Below are positions 38,247 through 47,245 of a stretch of 64,000 nucleotides of DNA, one piece after another; within the stretch, counting starts at the first letter, position 1; the number at the start of each line of letters is the position of its first letter. The position numbers were made by a program, and so were the translations under genes. The stretch is from Polynucleobacter campilacus (lineage in GTDB: Bacteria > Pseudomonadota > Gammaproteobacteria > Burkholderiales > Burkholderiaceae), in contig NZ_NGUP01000001.1 of NCBI RefSeq assembly GCF_002206625.1, forward strand, positions 62,001-126,000. Direction: 5' to 3'. The notes beneath the pieces are model-generated. The model searched no databases, was not told the DNA's origin, and saw only the letters and a list, made by a program, of their open reading frames with translations.

Positions 38247-38981
38247 ATGGCCTCGATTCGTATTGCTGACGAGCCTGCGTTTGTATTGCATAGTATTCCT
38301 TATAAAGAAACTAGCTTAATTCTGGATGTCTTTACACGGCAGTATGGCCGCATGGCCCTAATTGCTAAGGGCGCGAAGCGTCCACACTCCACATTGCGTC
38401 CAGTATTGCAACGCTTTCAACCCCTCTTGGTTTCTTGGAGCGGCAAGTCAGAGCTACGCACACTCACTAAGTCTGAGTGGGTGGGTGGGATGCCTTCATT
38501 AGTCGGCGATGCATTGCTTTGTGGTTTCTATCTCAATGAATTGCTTGTCAAGTTTTTAGCGCGTGAAGACGATTACGAAAAACTCTATGATCGATATACA
38601 GAAACGATTAATGCCTTATCGAATCTCGAATTTGAATCTAAGGGCCTAGAAGAAATTTTGCGCCCATTTGAGTTATCACTCCTGCAAGAGACGGGTTATG
38701 CAGCTGCTTTGGATCGCTGCGTTGAAACCAATGAGTTGCCCGATGCTAAAATCCAGTATGTTTATCAGCCTGAGCGTGGGATTCGTCCAGTTCAAGGGGA
38801 TGATCCAGGGCATTGGCCAGTCTTAACCGGCAAATCTTTGCTCGCTATTGCAGCTGGGGATTTTTCAGACCCAGAAACATTGTCAGAGAGTAAGCAATTG
38901 ATGCGTTTCCTGCTTGGTTTGCATCTACAAGATCAGGTTTTGACCACCAGGCAAATTCTGATTGATCTCAAAAAAATCTAG
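38247..38981 (+). CDS. recO: DNA repair protein RecO
   Basis: RecFOR-pathway mediator that loads RecA on SSB-coated DNA. The N-terminal OB fold is recognisable (FVLHSIPYKETSLILDVFTR, YGRMALIAKGAKRP), then LCGFYLNELLVKFLAREDDYEKLYDRY and FELSLLQETGY. The zinc-finger cysteines present in some RecO proteins are missing, as is usual in this lineage. It lies between era and pdxJ as in E. coli. Confidence 0.92.
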   Translation: MASIRIADEPAFVLHSIPYKETSLILDVFTRQYGRMALIAKGAKRPHSTLRPVLQRFQPLLVSWSGKSELRTLTKSEWVGGMPSLVGDALLCGFYLNELLVKFLAREDDYEKLYDRYTETINALSNLEFESKGLEEILRPFELSLLQETGYAAALDRCVETNELPDAKIQYVYQPERGIRPVQGDDPGHWPVLTGKSLLAIAAGDFSDPETLSESKQLMRFLLGLHLQDQVLTTRQILIDLKKI

Positions 38982-38993
38982 TAATCTACAGCT

Positions 38994-39734
38994 ATGACAA
39001 CCCAAGCCCTAGAACTCGGTATCAATATCGATCACGTAGCCACCTTGCGTAATGCCCGTGGGACAGTCTATCCAGATCCTATCAAAGCAGCACAATTAGC
39101 TGAAGAGGCTGGCGCCGATTTAATTACTCTGCATTTGCGTGAGGATCGCCGTCATATTAAAGATGCAGATCTATTCGCGCTGCGTCCACTTATCAAAACG
39201 CGCATGAACCTCGAGTGCGCAGTGACTCCTGAAATGATTAGCATTGCTTGCAAAGTAAGGCCACACGATGTGTGCTTGGTACCGGAGAAGAGAGCGGAAG
39301 TGACTACTGAAGGTGGTTTAGATGTATTGGGATACTTTGAGGCGGTGAAGGCTGCTACAAAGCAATTGCAAGAGGCGGGTATTCGGGTATCGCTATTCAT
39401 TGATCCAGAAGAAAAACAAATTCAAGCGGCAAAAGATATTGGAGCCACAGTAGTGGAATTGCATACTGGTCGTTATGCTGACTTATCTGGCGCAGATCAG
39501 GCGACAGAGTTAGAGCGTATTCGTAAGGCAGCTCAGTTTGGGAAAAGTATCGGGCTGCGAGTCAATGCTGGCCATGGTCTTCATGAAAGTAATGTCATGT
39601 CAATTGCAGCTATTGCCGAGTTGTCCGAGCTCAATATTGGTCATGCCATTGTGGCTGAAGCCTTGTTTAAGGGGTGGCAAAAAGCCATTACCGATATGAA
39701 GATCCTGATGATTCAGGGTCGAGCTAACTCATAA
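38994..39734 (+). CDS. pdxJ: Pyridoxine 5'-phosphate synthase
   Basis: Condenses 1-deoxyxylulose 5-phosphate with 3-amino-2-oxopropyl phosphate to give pyridoxine phosphate. The 246 residues start with [20 protein letters not shown] and contain [45 protein letters not shown] and [13 protein letters not shown], all family hallmarks of the TIM barrel. It lies 12 bases after recO and 15 before acpS, the pdxJ-acpS pairing of E. coli. Confidence 0.96.
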   Translation: MTTQALELGINIDHVATLRNARGTVYPDPIKAAQLAEEAGADLITLHLREDRRHIKDADLFALRPLIKTRMNLECAVTPEMISIACKVRPHDVCLVPEKRAEVTTEGGLDVLGYFEAVKAATKQLQEAGIRVSLFIDPEEKQIQAAKDIGATVVELHTGRYADLSGADQATELERIRKAAQFGKSIGLRVNAGHGLHESNVMSIAAIAELSELNIGHAIVAEALFKGWQKAITDMKILMIQGRANS

Positions 39735-39749
39735 GTTAAAAAAGTAAAC

Positions 39750-40142
39750 ATGATCATTGGCATTGGTACAGATATTCTGCAGATCGAACGCTTACAAGCG
39801 GCTTACGATCGGACTAATGGCCGCTTAGCTGAGAGAATTTTGGGTCCTGATGAGATCTTGGTATTTAAACAGCGCCTTGCCAGAAATCACAAGCGAGGCA
39901 TTGCTTTCTTGGCGACTCGCTTTGCTGCTAAAGAGGCTTTCTCTAAAGCTATTGGCCTGGGAATAAGAATGCCTATGACCTGGCGTTCATTGCAAACCTT
40001 AAATGAGCCAAGTGGTAAGCCGGTCACTTCTTATTTGGGTGCGCTGGCCAAATTTATGGCAGAAAAGAATTGGGAAGCTCACGTTACTGTGAGCGATGAA
40101 CAGGATATGGCGATTGCCCATGTCATCGTTACTCAAAAGTAA
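39750..40142 (+). CDS. acpS: Holo-ACP synthase
   Basis: Transfers 4'-phosphopantetheine from CoA to the serine of AcpP. The metal-binding residues are D8 in GIGTDILQIERL and the Glu in RFAAKEAFSKAIGLG. The 130 residues are normal for the trimeric AcpS type. It lies between pdxJ and nagZ on the same strand. Confidence 0.95.
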   Translation: MIIGIGTDILQIERLQAAYDRTNGRLAERILGPDEILVFKQRLARNHKRGIAFLATRFAAKEAFSKAIGLGIRMPMTWRSLQTLNEPSGKPVTSYLGALAKFMAEKNWEAHVTVSDEQDMAIAHVIVTQK

Positions 40143-40174
40143 ACATCAGACATTTGGAATATACAGAGGAAGAG

Positions 40175-41251
40175 ATGAGTAAATCTACCATGAACCCAGG
40201 CCCAGTCACATTAGATGTAGTGGGCCAGGTCTTAAATGCTGAAGATCGTCGTCGTATCTTAGATCCTTTGACTGGTGGCGTCATCTTATTTGGCAGAAAC
40301 TTTGCCAACCGTAAACAACTGACCAAACTCACTGCTGATATCAAAAAATTGCGCCCTGATGTATTGATTTCTATTGATCATGAGGGTGGTCGAGTGCAGC
40401 GTTGTAAGGCTGATGGCTTTACCTATCTTCCAGCAATGCGCAAGCTCGGCGAGCTTTGGGGTGCTAAGAGTAATTCGAGCCATGCAGCCGAGTCTGCTGC
40501 GCTTGCGATGGCGGCTGCTACTGCCTGTGGCTATATTTTGGCTGCCGAGTTGCGCGCTTGTGGTGTGGATTTTAGTTTCACGCCAGTTTTGGATTTAGAT
40601 TTTGGTCGCAGTAGGATCATCGGCGATCGTTCATTTAGTCGTGATCCACAAATTGTGTTTGCCTTAGCAAAGAGTTTGAACGAAGGCTTGCGCTTAGCTG
40701 ATATGGCCAATTGCGGCAAACATTTTCCAGGGCATGGTTGGGCAGAAGCAGATTCTCATGTGGCTATTCCGGTAGATGAGCGGTCTTTGGCCCAGATTCT
40801 GAACGATGATGCCAAGCCTTATGAGTGGTTAGATCTCAGTCTGGCAGCCGTCATGCCCGCGCATGTGATTTATCCTAAGGTAGATAAGAATCCTGCGGGA
40901 TTTTCTAATGTCTGGCTACACTCCATCTTGCGTCAAGAATTGGGATTTGAGGGTGTGATCTTCAGTGATGATCTCTCAATGGAGGGCGCTAGTGTTGCAG
41001 GCTCTGTAGTGAAGGGTGCTGAGTTGGCCCTCAATGCCGGTTGTGATGCTGTCCTCATTTGCAATCGCCCAGATTTAGCGGATCAATTGCTTGAAAAACT
41101 TAAGGTCTCTAAAGCCAAACAGTCTGAATCTGCTACTCGCCTGAATCGCTTGATGCCAAAGTCGGTTGCTTTATCGTGGGATGAGTTACAGGATGAAGCG
41201 GAGTATCAACACGCTAAGGGATTACTCAAGCAGATGAAGTTAATTGCTTAA
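40175..41251 (+). CDS. nagZ: Beta-N-acetylhexosaminidase NagZ
   Basis: Cytoplasmic glycosidase of family 3 that removes GlcNAc from anhydro-muropeptides in cell-wall recycling. I use ATG 40175 (MSKSTMNPG), with AGAGGA just upstream, not the TTG at 40154. Marks are LISIDHEGGRVQR, SFTPVLDLDF, NCGKHFPGHGWAEADSH (the catalytic His-Asp loop) and GVIFSDDLSMEGA, where the nucleophile Asp lies. Length, 358 residues, fits NagZ. It closes the lepA-to-nagZ run and is followed by a strong terminator. Confidence 0.94.
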   Translation: MSKSTMNPGPVTLDVVGQVLNAEDRRRILDPLTGGVILFGRNFANRKQLTKLTADIKKLRPDVLISIDHEGGRVQRCKADGFTYLPAMRKLGELWGAKSNSSHAAESAALAMAAATACGYILAAELRACGVDFSFTPVLDLDFGRSRIIGDRSFSRDPQIVFALAKSLNEGLRLADMANCGKHFPGHGWAEADSHVAIPVDERSLAQILNDDAKPYEWLDLSLAAVMPAHVIYPKVDKNPAGFSNVWLHSILRQELGFEGVIFSDDLSMEGASVAGSVVKGAELALNAGCDAVLICNRPDLADQLLEKLKVSKAKQSESATRLNRLMPKSVALSWDELQDEAEYQHAKGLLKQMKLIA

Positions 41252-41278
41252 GTGCTCCTCACCTTCATAGAGAAATAA

Positions 41279-41308
41279 AAAAGCCCGGCGTACCGGGCTT
41301 TTGTTTTT
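41279..41308. terminator. Bidirectional terminator between nagZ and efp
   Basis: AAAAGCCCGG and CCGGGCTTTT form a 10-bp stem with loop CGTA; T runs appear on both strands between convergent genes. Confidence 0.9.
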
Positions 41309-41331
41309 GAGTTTGCTACTCAATATTTTAC

Positions 41332-41892
41332 TTAGTTAGCGCGGCTACGATATTCACCGGTGCGAGTATCGATCTCGATCTTGTCACCAGTGTTGCAGAA
41401 CAAAGGAACTTGCAATTCATAGCCAGTAGCCAGTTTTGCGTTCTTTAGTACTTTACCTGAGCTGGTATCGCCTTTAACAGCAGGTTCTGTGTAAATGATT
41501 TCACGAACGAGTGAGTTTGGCATGGCTACTGAAAGTGCCTTACCTTCGTAGAACACTACTTCACATGGCATGCTTTCTTCGAGGTAATTTAATGCATCAC
41601 CCATGAATTCAGCTTCAACTTCATACTGGTTGTAGTCACCATCCATGAATACATACATTGGATCCGCGAAATAAGAATACGTGCAGTCTTTCTTTTCGAG
41701 AATGACAACATCAAACTTATCATCGGCTTTATAAACACCTTCATTCGGTGCGCTAGTTAATAAGTTTTTAAATTTCATTTTCACAACTGAGGAGTTACGT
41801 CCTGAGCGGCTGTATTCGGCTTTTAAAACGACCATGGCATCGCTGCCGATCATGACTACGTTACCAACGCGGAGTTCTTGTGCTGTTTTCAT
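41332..41892 (-). CDS. efp: Elongation factor P, arginine-rhamnosylated type
   Basis: Relieves ribosome stalling at polyproline stretches. The 186 residues have the three-domain EF-P layout. At the tip of domain I the modified position is R32 in [11 protein letters not shown], not Lys, which marks the class activated by rhamnosylation by EarP. The earP gene is directly upstream on the same strand, 86 bases away, confirming the class. The conserved end includes [17 protein letters not shown]. Confidence 0.97.
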   Translation of the reverse strand: MKTAQELRVGNVVMIGSDAMVVLKAEYSRSGRNSSVVKMKFKNLLTSAPNEGVYKADDKFDVVILEKKDCTYSYFADPMYVFMDGDYNQYEVEAEFMGDALNYLEESMPCEVVFYEGKALSVAMPNSLVREIIYTEPAVKGDTSSGKVLKNAKLATGYELQVPLFCNTGDKIEIDTRTGEYRSRAN

Positions 41893-41978
41893 CGTGCTAT
41901 TCCTGGGTGCAGAGTGATTTTTCTGCGGTTTTTATCAAAAACAAGATTGTAACCGCCCGTAGGCCTTTATTGCTGCGC

Positions 41979-43049
41979 TTAGACTATAAAGCGCACTAGG
42001 CGTGCGGCTAGACCGCCATCCCCCTGCGTTTTGAGTAAGTGCGCACGCCAGGCTTTGGAATGGCCATGCCAGTCATTTAGGGATTTAAACCATGAACTAG
42101 GCATCGCCCAGGTCATTGCCGCAATAGTGGCTAATTTGAGTTCTTGGCTAGCATTATTGAGGTACAAATCTAAAAAGGCTGCCAATTTGACTTCGTGAGC
42201 TCGATCTTCTTGGGGGTAGATATGCCAAATAAATGGTTTGCCAGCAAGTTGGGCGCGGATAAATGAATCTTCACCTCGCACAATATTGAAGTCGCATTGT
42301 GAGAGTACCCAGTCATATTCATCTTGCGATACAAATGGCATCGAGAAGAGTTGGATGTTTGCAGGTAGTTCAAGCGGTTTTTCACTATAAAAATTAATTA
42401 GCTCTGCATGACCATGGGCAAGTAATACATCAACACTTTCTCCAAGATTGCCTAAGTCTTCAAGCCATTTACGTAAGGGAGCTCCAGGGTAGCAAAAAAT
42501 ACTGATGCGTTTTGCTTGGGGGCGTAGTTTTAACCAGATCGATTTTAGGCTCTTGGGAATGAGATGGGTAACCTCTGATCCATCGGGAGGAATGGGGTCT
42601 AGTAAGAGTCCACCAACATCATCTTGAAAACCTGGGAAGAAAAAATACTTTGGAATACCGTGTGATTGTGGTGATGCCTTTGCATGAAATTCGCTAATCC
42701 AGGGTTCGGCGCTGAGATACTCTAAATTGATAATGATCGGTTTTACAGGAGCAATGAAGAGCCCTGCAAGGTAGCGCTCTGGTAAATCACAGCCAAAAGC
42801 TTCAATCACGACATCTGGGGTTTGCACAGGATGCCTTGCATTGCTATAGCTTGCCTCCCAGGGTTGTAGATCAATTTTGTGAGCTAGCGCTTCATTACTG
42901 CCAGAAGCGAGTAAATTAAGGGTTGGCAAGTCATTGCAGAAAATGCGTACTTCTTGGCCATGAAGACTTGATAAGCTTCGGGCTAGACGCCAGCAAATAC
43001 CGGCATCACCATAGTTGTCTACGATTTGGCAGAAAATATCCCAACGCAT
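41979..43049 (-). CDS. earP: EF-P arginine rhamnosyltransferase EarP
   Basis: Transfers rhamnose from dTDP-rhamnose to the arginine of EF-P. The N-terminus [20 protein letters not shown] holds the two essential Asp residues (D11 and D15 here), and the C-terminal nucleotide-sugar site is seen in [18 protein letters not shown] and [10 protein letters not shown]. The 356-residue length and GT-B fold match the family. It lies next to efp, its substrate. Its start codon overlaps that of the divergent uvrC within the palindrome CATG at 43047-43050. Confidence 0.93.
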   Translation of the reverse strand: MRWDIFCQIVDNYGDAGICWRLARSLSSLHGQEVRIFCNDLPTLNLLASGSNEALAHKIDLQPWEASYSNARHPVQTPDVVIEAFGCDLPERYLAGLFIAPVKPIIINLEYLSAEPWISEFHAKASPQSHGIPKYFFFPGFQDDVGGLLLDPIPPDGSEVTHLIPKSLKSIWLKLRPQAKRISIFCYPGAPLRKWLEDLGNLGESVDVLLAHGHAELINFYSEKPLELPANIQLFSMPFVSQDEYDWVLSQCDFNIVRGEDSFIRAQLAGKPFIWHIYPQEDRAHEVKLAAFLDLYLNNASQELKLATIAAMTWAMPSSWFKSLNDWHGHSKAWRAHLLKTQGDGGLAARLVRFIV

Positions 43050-45000
43050 GAGTAATTCTTCTTTTGAAAACCTTCAGCAAGACGTTAAACGGCTACCCGG
43101 ATTGCCGGGGGTGTATCGCTTCTTTGATGAAGCAGGGCATATTCTGTATGTCGGTAAAGCTCGCCACCTCAAAAAACGGGTTTCTAGTTATTTTCAGAGC
43201 AAACAACTTTCTCCACGCATAGCACTCATGGTGGGCAAAATCGCCCGCTATGAAACAACAGTAACACGGACCGAAACCGAAGCACTCATTCTAGAGAACA
43301 ATCTCATTAAAGAATTAGCTCCACCATTCAATATTCTATTTAGAGATGATAAGTCTTATCCCTATGTGATGTTGACGGGCCATCAGTTCCCTAGGCTGGC
43401 TTCTTATCGTGGCAAGACAGATAAGCGCAATCATTATTTCGGACCTTTCCCAAATTCTTGGGCAGTACGTAATAGTGTGCAGATTTTGCAAAAAGTGTTT
43501 CGTCTACGAACCTGCGAAGACTCTGTCTTTAAGAATCGAAGTCGCCCTTGCTTGCTTCATCAAATTCATCGTTGCAGTGCCCCTTGTGTTGGCAGGCTGA
43601 GCGTAGAACAGTACGGTCAAGATGTGGCTCAAGCAACCCGCTTTTTAGAGGGCGACCATAGCCGGGTGCTATCAGAGCTTGAAAAAGAAATGCATGTCCA
43701 CAGCGAAGCCATGGAATTTGAAATGGCAGCCGTGCTACGAGACCGCATTACTGATCTCTCGAGTGTTTTGCAGCAACAGGCTATGGATACCGTAGCTGAA
43801 GGTGAGTGTGATGTTGATGTGATTGCTGTTGCACAAATGGAGGGAATGGTTTGCGTGAATTTGGCCATGGTGCGAGGTGGTCGTCACCTGGGCGACAGAG
43901 CTTACTTCCCCAAGGGATTGCGAACCACCTCTGGCGAGTTGCCATCACCCCCAGAAATTCTGGAGGCCTTTATTGCACAACATTATTTAGAAGAAAATAT
44001 GGATGAGGCGGCTACTGGAGCAACGACGCATTTAATTCCACCCGTACTCGTTTTAAATCATGCCCTGCAATCGATCAGTGATGATGTCTCTAAGCTCAGT
44101 GACGCACCTCCTGAAGGTTTACATGAGTTATTAAATGCACAAGCTGGCAGAAAAATCACCTTCTTACATCAACCCCAAGGACAAAGGCGGCACTGGCTCG
44201 CAATGGCTGAGGGTAATGCCAAGATTGCCCTGACTAAGCGCTTAGTTGAGACTGGTGGCCAGTTAGCGAGAGCGCGGGCGTTAGCAGATATTTTGGCGCT
44301 AGATTTAGAAAGCCTTGAGCAATTGCGAATCGAATGTTTTGATATTAGCCATACCTCTGGTGAGGCAACTCAAGCCTCTTGTGTGGTTTATGCAAAGAAT
44401 GCGATGCAGTCTAGCGAGTATCGCCGTTTTAACATCACCGACATTACCCCGGGTGACGACTACGCTGCTATGCGACAAGTATTGCAAAGACGCTATGCCA
44501 ACTTTCAAGAGCTTCCGGTAGATAGAATCCCGCAAGTCATTTTGATTGATGGCGGTAAAGGGCAGGTGGAGATGGCAAGACAAGTTCTCACAGAATTCGG
44601 GATGGATGTAGGTCTCATTGTGGGAGTAGCTAAAGGTGAGGGGCGTAAGGTAGGCTTAGAAACACTGATCTTTGCCGATGGGAGAAAAGCCTTAGAGCTC
44701 GGAATTGATAGCGCCGCTTTATTATTAGTTGCGCAGATTCGAGATGAGGCCCATCGTTTTGCAATCACTGGAATGCGTGCTAAGCGAGCCAAGGCAAGAA
44801 CAGTCTCTCGCTTGGAGGAGATTGAAGGTATTGGTGCCAAGCGACGTCAAAAGCTATTAGCCCGTTTTGGCGGATTAAAGGGGTTGCTAATGCGAGTATC
44901 GAAGAGATTGCTAGCGTGGAAGGAGTCTCACTCACTCTTGCCGAGCAAATCTATCGCCAACTCCACTAGTAAATTTGTCACCCACTTAGTTTATCCTTGA
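43048..45000 (+). CDS. uvrC: Excinuclease ABC subunit C, frameshifted near the C-terminus
   Basis: Makes both incisions in nucleotide excision repair. The GIY-YIG domain ([20 protein letters not shown]), the UvrB-binding UVR motif ([14 protein letters not shown]), the RNase H-like endonuclease domain ([18 protein letters not shown]) and one helix-hairpin-helix ([20 protein letters not shown]) are intact. After GGLKG the frame departs: the minus-one frame from 44883 encodes [19 protein letters not shown] and ends AEQIYRQLH at TAG 44967-44969, the normal UvrC end. The annotated frame instead ends with about 40 unrelated residues. A lost G in the G run at 44880-44883 explains it. ATG 43048 is preferred over TTG 43015. 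Confidence 0.88.
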   Translation: MSNSSFENLQQDVKRLPGLPGVYRFFDEAGHILYVGKARHLKKRVSSYFQSKQLSPRIALMVGKIARYETTVTRTETEALILENNLIKELAPPFNILFRDDKSYPYVMLTGHQFPRLASYRGKTDKRNHYFGPFPNSWAVRNSVQILQKVFRLRTCEDSVFKNRSRPCLLHQIHRCSAPCVGRLSVEQYGQDVAQATRFLEGDHSRVLSELEKEMHVHSEAMEFEMAAVLRDRITDLSSVLQQQAMDTVAEGECDVDVIAVAQMEGMVCVNLAMVRGGRHLGDRAYFPKGLRTTSGELPSPPEILEAFIAQHYLEENMDEAATGATTHLIPPVLVLNHALQSISDDVSKLSDAPPEGLHELLNAQAGRKITFLHQPQGQRRHWLAMAEGNAKIALTKRLVETGGQLARARALADILALDLESLEQLRIECFDISHTSGEATQASCVVYAKNAMQSSEYRRFNITDITPGDDYAAMRQVLQRRYANFQELPVDRIPQVILIDGGKGQVEMARQVLTEFGMDVGLIVGVAKGEGRKVGLETLIFADGRKALELGIDSAALLLVAQIRDEAHRFAITGMRAKRAKARTVSRLEEIEGIGAKRRQKLLARFGGLKGLLMRVSKRLLAWKESHSLLPSKSIANSTSKFVTHLVYP

Positions 45001-45003
45001 TAT

Positions 45004-45579
45004 ATGCCATTTAATCTACCCATTGCCCTAACCTGGTTACGAGTTGCAGCAATTCCATTGCTCATTGCAATCTTCTATCTCCCCGGGACATGGTTAACAC
45101 CTCTCGAGAAGAATGTCATCGCAACTGTGATCTTTGTCTTTGCTGCGCTCACCGATTGGTTGGATGGATTTTTGGCGAGGCGTATGCAGCAAGAATCTGC
45201 CTTTGGACAATTTTTAGATCCGGTTGCAGATAAACTCATTGTGGCGGCAGCATTATTGGTTCTGCTGAACATGGATCGTGTTCAGGTCTGGGTTGCCCTC
45301 ATCATTATTGGACGAGAAATTACGATCTCTGCTTTGCGAGAGTGGATGGCTTTATTAGGTGCTGGCAAAAGCGTGGCAGTTCATATGGTCGGGAAATTAA
45401 AAACGACAGCGCAATTGGTGGCCATTTCATTTTTATTGCTCAATGACACCTTATTTGGGTGGTTGGACTGCGCCAGAATTGGTACTTGGCTGATTTGGGT
45501 GGCTTCGTTTTTAACACTCTGGTCCATGTTCTATTACATGAAAAAGGCCTTGCCACAATTGGCTGGCAAGATTGATTAA
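45004..45579 (+). CDS. pgsA: CDP-diacylglycerol-glycerol-3-phosphate 3-phosphatidyltransferase
   Basis: Makes phosphatidylglycerol phosphate at the inner membrane. The 191 residues have several hydrophobic segments and the CDP-alcohol phosphotransferase motif with its conserved Asp residues (DWLDGFLARR, then GQFLDPVADK). The N-terminus NLPIALTWLRVAAIP is typical of PgsA. uvrC-pgsA adjacency is common in proteobacteria. The two tRNA genes follow. Confidence 0.95.
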   Translation: MPFNLPIALTWLRVAAIPLLIAIFYLPGTWLTPLEKNVIATVIFVFAALTDWLDGFLARRMQQESAFGQFLDPVADKLIVAAALLVLLNMDRVQVWVALIIIGREITISALREWMALLGAGKSVAVHMVGKLKTTAQLVAISFLLLNDTLFGWLDCARIGTWLIWVASFLTLWSMFYYMKKALPQLAGKID

Positions 45580-45661
45580 ATTCTAAAAAGCCCAGCCAGC
45601 TAAGCCTTTTAAGGGAATAATGCTTTCTCTTCGATTGTTTGTTAAACTGTCGCCCTGTTAT

Positions 45662-45737
45662 GCGGGAATAGCTCAGCTGGTAGAGCGATACCTTGCCAAG
45701 GTATAGGTCGGGAGTTCGAACCTCCTTTCCCGCTCCA
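45662..45737 (+). tRNA. tRNA-Gly (GCC)
   Basis: A 76-base cloverleaf: acceptor GCGGGAA/TTCCCGC, D arm GCTC..GAGC, anticodon arm ATACC-TTGCCAA-GGTAT with GCC at 45695-45697, T arm GGGAG-TTCGAAC-CTCC, and an encoded CCA end. A GC-rich stretch (GTCGCCC) just upstream resembles the discriminator of stable-RNA promoters. Confidence 0.96.
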
Positions 45738-45786
45738 AGTTCGATGGGAAGCCCTGAAAAGCTTCCCATTTTTGATTTAAGTATCT

Positions 45787-45860
45787 GGCGCGTTGGCCGA
45801 GTGGTTAGGCAGGAGCCTGCAAAGCTTCGTACGGGGGTTCGATTCCCTCACGCGCCTCCA
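45787..45860 (+). tRNA. tRNA-Cys (GCA)
   Basis: A 74-base cloverleaf: acceptor GGCGCGT/ACGCGCC, anticodon GCA at 45819-45821 in the loop CTGCAAA, T arm GGGGG-TTCGATT-CCCTC, discriminator U (as in all tRNA-Cys) and encoded CCA. It is 49 bases after tRNA-Gly and probably cotranscribed. Confidence 0.95.
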
Positions 45861-45945
45861 GTAATTTCGCTTGACGAAATGGGGGCATCCCCTAAAATAC
45901 TTTCAAGTAATGTAAGCAATACTCATTCACTAGGTAAAGCAAAAA

Positions 45946-46407
45946 ATGATCAATCTTCATCATCTTAAAGTCGGAACGCTGGCATTGTGCTTGTCTGCCT
46001 TTCTAGGCGCTTGCGCCAGCTCTGGAGACTCTCCTACTGGAACTGCTAATGAGGTTCAGGAGACTCAGACTCAACTTCTAGGCGATATGCCATTACCAGC
46101 CGCTTCAAAGATTATTGGCTCAGATTCTTTAATCATTGGTCGTGGCGATAACTGGGTAGGTCGTGTGTTGTTATCTGGTGTACAAACACCAACCGATATT
46201 TATGCGTTCTTTCAATCTGAATATCCAAGGGCTGGTTGGACAACGATTAGTGCAGTGAAATCTAAAACGAGTATTTTGGTTTTCACCAAAGGTGATCGTA
46301 CCGCTACAGTAGAGATTAATGAGGGCCCTTTCACTGGACCCAAGACCTTGATCATCATTACTTCATCTCCGAAGAATGCAAACGTAGTAGCTCCAAGCCG
46401 TAAGTGA
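45946..46407 (+). CDS. Lipoprotein of unknown function
   Basis: 153 residues with a type II signal peptide ending in the lipobox LGAC (lipidated C23). The mature protein has a Ser/Thr/Gln-rich linker and a compact domain (about 45-140) including SKIIGSDSLIIGRGDNWVGR, TPTDIYAFFQSEYPRAGWT, SILVFTKGDRTATVEIN and KTLIIITSSP. The FFQSEYPRAGW stretch resembles small domains that sense or bind at the cell envelope, but I cannot name a family. It follows the tRNA genes and ends at a clear terminator. Confidence 0.75.
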   Translation: MINLHHLKVGTLALCLSAFLGACASSGDSPTGTANEVQETQTQLLGDMPLPAASKIIGSDSLIIGRGDNWVGRVLLSGVQTPTDIYAFFQSEYPRAGWTTISAVKSKTSILVFTKGDRTATVEINEGPFTGPKTLIIITSSPKNANVVAPSRK

Positions 46408-46425
46408 TTTAAGCTCGCTTAATAA

Positions 46426-46450
46426 AAAAGGCCTCCAGTGGAGGCCTTTT
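46426..46450. terminator. Bidirectional terminator between lipoprotein gene and lexA
   Basis: AAAAGGCCTC pairs with GAGGCCTTTT across CAGTG, giving T runs on both strands between convergent genes. Confidence 0.88.
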
Positions 46451-46466
46451 GCTTTATGGGGGCTGC

Positions 46467-47186
46467 TTAAAGCCCACCAGCCCTAATGAGTCCAACGGCC
46501 TGACCCTCAATAGCGAAGTTAGGTTGACGGCTATCTACGAGAATATTTTTAAAGTCAGGGTTCTCGGCCTGTAGTTCTATCACCATACCGTTAGCAGTTT
46601 TCTTTTGATTCCAGCGCTTCACGGTGACCTCATCATCAAGGCGTGCAACCACAATATCGCCATTGCGCACTTCAGTAGTTTTTCGAACGGCTAAATAGTC
46701 GCCATCCAAAATTCCGGCGTCACGCATACTCATGCCCACCACCTTCAATAGATAATCAGCACTTTTGCTAAATAAGCTCGGATCAACGGGAATTTGTTTT
46801 TCAATATGCTCTATGGCCATGATTGGCGAACCAGCAGCAACGCGGCCAATTAAAGGAAGAGTGAGTTGTTGTAGTGCACCTGACGGCAATGACATCTGGC
46901 GATACTGATTGGTGTGATGCGTTTGATTGAAACGTTGTGGAATCCGAATGCCGCGAGAAGTGCCTGGTGTTAATTCGATATAACCTTTTTTTGCAAGCGC
47001 ACGAAGATGTTCTTCAGCGGCATTAGCAGAGGCAAAACCCAATTGGGTTGCAATTTCTGCGCGAGTGGGTGGTGAGCCACTCTCATCGATCGCTTTGGAG
47101 ATTAATTCTAAAATCTCACTCTGGCGTGAGGTGAGTTTGGGGAGGGCAGTCAGCTCCTCAGGAAAATCGACTGTGTTTATGTCCAT
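46467..47186 (-). CDS. lexA: SOS repressor LexA
   Basis: Represses DNA-damage genes and self-cleaves with RecA. I use ATG 47186 ([12 protein letters not shown]), giving 239 residues; a longer frame would place the start upstream of its own operator. The winged-helix domain ([39 protein letters not shown]) is followed by a linker of about 25 residues and the peptidase domain: cleavage site A118-G119 in [10 protein letters not shown], nucleophile S153 ([10 protein letters not shown]) and K190 (DDEVTVKRW), spaced 37 apart as in E. coli. The linker is longer than in E. coli. The start lacks a ribosome site and the promoter abuts it, suggesting a leaderless mRNA. Confidence 0.95.
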   Translation of the reverse strand: MDINTVDFPEELTALPKLTSRQSEILELISKAIDESGSPPTRAEIATQLGFASANAAEEHLRALAKKGYIELTPGTSRGIRIPQRFNQTHHTNQYRQMSLPSGALQQLTLPLIGRVAAGSPIMAIEHIEKQIPVDPSLFSKSADYLLKVVGMSMRDAGILDGDYLAVRKTTEVRNGDIVVARLDDEVTVKRWNQKKTANGMVIELQAENPDFKNILVDSRQPNFAIEGQAVGLIRAGGL

Positions 47187-47187
47187 A

Positions 47188-47203
47188 CTGGGATTGTATA
47201 CAG
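47188..47203 (-). promoter_or_regulatory. LexA box (autoregulatory operator)
   Basis: CTGTATACAATCCCAG on the minus strand keeps the CTG-N10-CAG frame of the proteobacterial SOS box. It overlaps the -10 of lexA and ends one base before the ATG. Confidence 0.75.
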
Positions 47204-47221
47204 CACTATTTGATATTTCAA
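47193..47221 (-). promoter_or_regulatory. lexA promoter, possibly leaderless
   Basis: TTGAAA (47221-47216) and TACAAT (47198-47193) are each 5 of 6 matches with the ideal 17-base spacer. Seven bases downstream lies the A of the lexA ATG (47186). Confidence 0.7.
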
Positions 47222-47245
47222 GGACTTTTGGCGGTGGATAATGGA

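Noticed and set aside
44877-44969. Programmed minus-one frameshift as the main explanation for uvrC
   Set aside because: The heptamer fits, but UvrC is not known to use frameshifting and I see no stimulatory structure; a one-base deletion or sequencing error is simpler.
45864-45893. Hairpins after tRNA-Cys as a terminator
   Set aside because: Two short stems (ATTTCG/CGAAAT and GGGG/CCCC) are present but no T run follows.
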